Part shown: positions 5,831 to 7,052 of the stretch, in pieces
How positions within the stretch are numbered: position 1 is the stretch's first letter
Layout: every line of letters starts with the position of its first letter
Assembly: GCA_013695855.1 (NCBI GenBank)
Contig: JACCZR010000144.1
Span: 1-7,052 of the forward strand
DNA from: Thermoleophilaceae bacterium
Lineage (GTDB): Bacteria; Actinomycetota; Thermoleophilia; Solirubrobacterales; Thermoleophilaceae
Direction of reading: 5' to 3'
Length of the DNA: 7,052 nucleotides
Program-made: the position numbers and the translations under genes
The notes under the pieces: model-generated
Seen by the model: only the letters and a program-made list of their open reading frames with translations
What the model was told of the DNA's origin: nothing
Database searches by the model: none

Positions 5831-5849
5831 CTCTTACGATGCGTAGGAG
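5831..5849. promoter_or_regulatory. Operator-like dyad D in the DUF305/cyclase divergent region
   Basis: CTCTTAC-GATGC-GTAGGAG has the 7-5-7 layout of dyads A and B with one mismatch between the arms; on the minus strand the left arm is CTCCTAC, identical to that of dyad C. It lies 34 bases before the DUF305 ATG and about 75 before the cyclase ATG, so it could control both. A TTACGA/TAGCGA pair with 17-base spacing (5834-5862) is a weak candidate promoter toward the cyclase, with its -35 box inside the dyad. Confidence 0.6.
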
Positions 5850-5923
5850 TCGATGCTAGCGATTCGTCACATGACTATTTCGCCCGGCGCGCCAATCGCC
5901 TCGGCGATGGTGGTCCGGTAACG

Positions 5924-6589
5924 ATGCACACCTTTGTGTTCTCAGACCTCGCCGGCTTCACCGCGCTGACCGAGGCACACGGCGACGAGACCGCGGCGGA
6001 CCTTGCCCAGACCTTCTGCCGGGAGGTCGGCGACCTCGTACCGGCCGGCCGGGGCGAGGTCGTCAAGCAGATCGGGGATGCCGCGATGGTGCGGCTGGAC
6101 GACGCTCGTGACGCTATGCGCCTGGGGCTGGGCGTCGTCTACGACATCGGCTCTCGCCACGGCTTACCCGCCATCAGGGTCGGCATGCACACGGGAACGG
6201 CGGTCGAGCGCGATGGAGACTGGTTTGGTGCGGCCGTGAACATCGCTGCGCGGGTGGCCGGTCAGGCCATCGGCGGTGAGGTCCTGCTGAGCGAGGAGAC
6301 TCGAGTCGCGGCCGGAGAGCAGCAGGAGTTCCGGCTCTACCCCCGGGGGCGGACCGCGATGAGGAATGTGCGCGAGCCGGTGCTTCTCCATGCGATCCGC
6401 CGGCGCGGCGAGATGACGAGCGGAGGGCTGGAGATCGACCCGGTGTGTCTCATGGCGGTCGACCGGTCCGGCGCCGCTGGGGTCCTGGTGCACGACGGCC
6501 GCGACTACCTCTTCTGTTCGCTCAGTTGTGCGCAGGCGTTCGCCACGGCGCCCGAGCGCTACGCGCAGGGAGCCGCTCACGGGCGGTAG
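5924..6589 (+). CDS. Class III adenylate/guanylate cyclase fused to a C-terminal YHS metal-binding domain
   Basis: A predicted soluble 221-residue protein making a cyclic nucleotide from ATP or GTP. The class III catalytic domain (1-158) has FSDLAGFT (6-13) with metal-binding Asp8, VKQIGDAAM (47-55) with Asp52, and FGAAVNIAARV (101-111) with the Asn106/Arg110 pair that stabilises the transition state. All key residues are present, so it should be active as a homodimer; ATP versus GTP choice cannot be settled by eye. Residues 169-214 form a YHS domain: IDPVCLMAV (171-179) with Cys175, then YLFCSLSCAQAF (195-206) with Cys198 and Cys202, a likely metal site. The ATG at 5924 is chosen because the catalytic strand begins at once; the frame is open back to 5141, but only antisense to DUF305. 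No Shine-Dalgarno is seen. A 16-codon reading frame (5871-5921) ends two bases before the start and might couple translation. Regulation through dyad D is inferred. Confidence 0.88.
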   Translation: MHTFVFSDLAGFTALTEAHGDETAADLAQTFCREVGDLVPAGRGEVVKQIGDAAMVRLDDARDAMRLGLGVVYDIGSRHGLPAIRVGMHTGTAVERDGDWFGAAVNIAARVAGQAIGGEVLLSEETRVAAGEQQEFRLYPRGRTAMRNVREPVLLHAIRRRGEMTSGGLEIDPVCLMAVDRSGAAGVLVHDGRDYLFCSLSCAQAFATAPERYAQGAAHGR

Positions 6590-6608
6590 GGGGGAGCCTC
6601 TCCCCGCG

Positions 6609-6634
6609 CCACGAGGCGTGCGGGAGCCTCGTGG
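6609..6634 (+). terminator. Strong hairpin after the cyclase-YHS gene
   Basis: CCACGAGGC (6609-6617) and GCCTCGTGG (6626-6634) pair over nine bases without mismatch around an eight-base loop; GCG/CGC beyond a bulged A can lengthen the stem. It begins 19 bases after the cyclase stop codon. There is no T-run after it. The 3' arm holds the GTG of the possible CxxC peptide, so it could also hide that start site. Confidence 0.5.
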
Positions 6635-6708
6635 AGGCGCGCTGGTGGTGTCCCACCTGCGAGCGGCCTACCGACGGCGAGGAAGTGGAAGGGCTGCACT
6701 TCGCCTGA
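6631..6708 (+). CDS. Possible 25-residue CxxC peptide
   Basis: From a GTG preceded by GGGAG four bases upstream, the frame reads MEARWWCPTCERPTDGEEVE and ends with GLHFA. It holds one CPTC pair, acidic residues and third codon positions almost all G or C, as in real genes here. The same frame is open upstream to 6445 inside the cyclase gene, so it could be a remnant or chance. A single CxxC pair might bind metal as half of a zinc ribbon, perhaps as a dimer. The start codon lies within the 3' arm of a hairpin. No family recognised. Confidence 0.33.
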   Translation: MEARWWCPTCERPTDGEEVEGLHFA

Positions 6709-6756
6709 TCGGCCGCGCGAGTAGGCCATAGCGGCCCACAAGCAGGGATTTCGCGC

Positions 6757-6762
6757 TACGGT
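6757..6762 (+). promoter_or_regulatory. -10 box for the right-edge membrane protein
   Basis: TACGGT fits TAnnnT and ends ten bases before the ATG at 6773, so the message would have little or no leader. This fits the absence of a clear Shine-Dalgarno. No convincing -35 box is visible. Confidence 0.4.
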
Positions 6763-6772
6763 CGGCAAGAGC

Positions 6773-7052
6773 ATGGCCCAGCGACGCGAGTCCGAGGAGG
6801 TCTACCGCAAGCGTCGGCTCGTGGCAGCGGGCGGTGCGGGGCTCCTCCTGCTGCTGCTCATCGTGGTGATCGCCTCCGCGGGCGGCGGGGACGAGGACAA
6901 GGCCACGACCACCCCGCCCCCGGCACTCGAGGAAGAGCCGGCGACGACCGACCGCTCGGACCGGACCGAGAGGGAAACCGACAGCTCGCCCAGCCCAACG
7001 CCGCCGGGCGGGGGCGCAGGCGGCGCCGCGGGCTCCGGCAGCTCGCCCGGCA
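6773..7052 (+). CDS. Single-pass membrane protein with Pro/Gly/Thr-rich exterior tail, 3' end outside the window
   Basis: Ninety-three residues are visible and the frame is still open at the edge. A short cytosolic segment rich in Arg, Lys and Glu (RRESEEVYRKRR, 4-15) precedes one transmembrane helix (16-36, LLLLLLIVVIA core); the positive residues place the N-terminus inside. Beyond the helix comes a low-complexity, charged and Thr/Pro/Ser-rich linker (37-78) that turns Gly/Ala/Ser-rich (79-93). This layout is typical of actinobacterial anchored proteins in which a flexible stalk leads to a distant folded domain, which would lie outside this window. ATG at 6773 is the first start, with a -10-like box just upstream. 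Function unknown. Confidence 0.72.
   Translation, partial: MAQRRESEEVYRKRRLVAAGGAGLLLLLLIVVIASAGGGDEDKATTTPPPALEEEPATTDRSDRTERETDSSPSPTPPGGGAGGAAGSGSSPG

Noticed and set aside
5141..5923. Extension of the cyclase frame (482 residues in total)
   Set aside because: This part is antisense to the well-supported DUF305 gene. The catalytic domain starts directly at the ATG at 5924.
1..7052. tRNA, rRNA, CRISPR array, insertion sequence or attachment site
   Set aside because: No cloverleaf, rRNA segment, spaced direct repeats, transposase or target duplication was seen. The GGGTTC at 3934-3939 belongs to a palindrome, not a tRNA arm.

Overview
The window is high-GC DNA (GC-rich third codon positions, several genes with no Shine-Dalgarno and a TAnnnT box just before the start codon, as in leaderless transcription). 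Gene content fits an actinobacterium: a BlaI/M56 pair, a DUF3817-type membrane protein, a c-di-AMP riboswitch before an M23 peptidase, DUF305 and F510_1955-type lipoproteins. The class Thermoleophilia (Solirubrobacter-like) is my guess from overall style; no rRNA or marker gene here proves it.

Layout. 1-500 (-): 5' part of a class I SAM methyltransferase, running off the left edge. 577-1937 (-): a two-gene operon, BlaI/MecI/CopY-type repressor followed by a short BlaR1-like M56 membrane protease, with the stop and start codons sharing one base. 2014-3311 (+): a -10 box, a c-di-AMP (ydaO/yuaA) riboswitch and a secreted M23 (LytM-type) peptidase. 3302-3687 (-): a DUF3817-type membrane gene broken by a frameshift. 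3688-4024: a mostly non-coding gap holding a palindromic operator. 4025-4903 (+): a BNR-repeat lipoprotein of the F510_1955 type. 4904-5137: a gap with hairpins, another operator and perhaps a gene remnant. 5138-5797 (-): a DUF305 lipoprotein. 5924-6589 (+): a class III nucleotidyl cyclase fused to a C-terminal YHS domain, divergent from DUF305. 6590-6772: a strong hairpin and a possible 25-residue CxxC peptide. 6773-7052 (+): the start of a single-pass membrane protein with a Pro/Gly/Thr-rich exterior tail, running off the right edge.

How the parts may work together. Four copies of one dyad, consensus (G/C)TCCTAC-N5-GTAGGA(C/G) with core CTAC-N5-GTAG, lie only between genes. One overlaps the predicted -10 box of the methyltransferase; one is upstream of the F510_1955-type lipoprotein; one is in the DUF305/cyclase divergent region; one sits before a possible gene remnant. 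The TAC-N5-GTA core is one base wider than the TACA-N2-TGTA (TAC-N4-GTA) operators of staphylococcal BlaI/MecI and CopY, so the BlaI-like protein is the obvious candidate regulator. Its M56 partner has no penicillin-binding domain. Instead it has a short predicted exterior tail ending in Cys-His-His-Gly and an exterior loop with Cys and His. DUF305 proteins are Met/His-rich and often near copper genes, and YHS domains bind metal. My inference is a metal- or envelope-stress regulon with proteolytic signalling, linked through the cyclase-YHS fusion to cyclic-nucleotide signalling. This is a hypothesis: the dyads and gene order are seen directly; the ligand, the regulator-site pairing and the cyclase link are inferred.
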